A stretch of 5,983 nucleotides of DNA from Puniceicoccales bacterium (lineage in GTDB: Bacteria; Verrucomicrobiota; Verrucomicrobiia; Opitutales; UBA953), in assembly GCA_031289285.1 (NCBI GenBank), contig JAITPT010000317.1, positions 1 through 5,983 of the forward strand, in the 5' to 3' direction. Of this stretch, positions 5,752 to 5,983 are shown one piece after another (position 1 is the first letter of the stretch; every line of letters starts with the position of its first letter). Below the pieces are notes generated by a model. It was given only the letters and a program-made list of their open reading frames with translations. It searched no databases and was not told the DNA's origin. A program made the position numbers and the translations under genes.

Positions 5752-5983
5752 GTCAACAGAATGAGCGGGTTAGACAGGGAACGCAGGCTACCAGTATCTC
5801 TGCGAGCCGCTGCGCATTTTTGGGGAGTGTGGTGGCAGAGGGTGCGAAACCTTAGCGTAGCACCCAATACCGTTCAGGTAACGTGAAAATACGAGAATAG
5901 CCTTTGAAACGGAGGGTGCATCGTAGCGCTGAAGGCGCGGCTTCATAATAGCCTATGGCGTTAGCCATAGGTATCGGCCTCGC
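5752..5983. other. Non-coding 3' region with repeat fragments
   Basis: No gene is supported in these 232 bases. An open frame at 5661-5855 overlaps the YrbL-like gene out of frame and ends in repeat sequence. The region contains CGCTGC, a T-run and GGAGTGTGG (5808-5832), resembling the segment at 3013-3035. The octamer GAGGGTGC occurs twice, at about 5838 and 5912. GGGTGC (5840-5845) can pair with GCACCC (5860-5865). A palindrome lies near the edge. The stretch looks like remnants of dispersed repeats and may continue beyond the window. Confidence 0.55.
5952..5971. repeat. Perfect palindrome near the window end
   Basis: CCTATGGC (5952-5959) and GCCATAGG (5964-5971) form a perfect 8-bp stem around GTTA. 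It could be a hairpin in RNA or DNA. It sits about 200 bases after the YrbL-like stop with no T-run, so it is better read as part of a repeat element than as that gene's terminator. Confidence 0.6.

Noticed and set aside
5661..5855. 64-codon open frame overlapping the YrbL-like 3' end
   Set aside because: It is out of frame with the YrbL-like gene, has no homology I recognise, and its end translates a dispersed repeat segment.

Overview
The window carries three complete genes, all on the + strand, separated by repeat-rich intergenic DNA. Two are GC-rich with a strong preference for C or G at third codon positions. The third is visibly more AT-rich. The high-GC coding style, the secreted rhamnosidase, the stand-alone carboxyltransferase and the abundant short intergenic palindromes suggest a polysaccharide-degrading fermenter, perhaps a verrucomicrobium of the Opitutaceae type. 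That placement is inference from style and memory, with no marker gene to confirm it.

Layout: bases 1-129 are a short leader. Bases 130-2913 encode a secreted family GH78 alpha-L-rhamnosidase with a Sec signal peptide and the full modular architecture. Bases 2914-3166 are intergenic, with an 11-bp-stem hairpin just after the stop, a 20-bp palindrome and fragments of dispersed repeats. Bases 3167-4678 encode a biotin-dependent carboxyltransferase subunit of the oxaloacetate decarboxylase alpha / transcarboxylase 5S / pyruvate carboxylase B family, ending before any biotinyl domain. Bases 4679-5127 are a 449-base gap dominated by a 16-unit, 9-bp minisatellite (4729-4872). This is followed by a nested inverted repeat, a possible promoter and a CAACT-rich leader. 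Bases 5128-5751 encode a YrbL-family kinase-like protein. Bases 5752-5983 are non-coding, with another dispersed-repeat copy and a perfect palindrome near the window edge.

The three genes do not look like one operon, because the gaps are long and full of hairpins. Rhamnosidase releases L-rhamnose from plant or microbial glycans outside the cytoplasm. The carboxyltransferase belongs to the pyruvate/oxaloacetate node used in succinate and propionate fermentation, so a loose metabolic link is plausible but not shown. The YrbL-like gene is functionally unconnected and may be acquired.

I found no defence system, CRISPR array, transposase, tRNA or rRNA. The most unusual features are the ordered minisatellite whose unit order builds three near-identical hairpins, the YrbL-like gene of atypical composition set among repeats, and the absence of Shine-Dalgarno motifs before all three starts.
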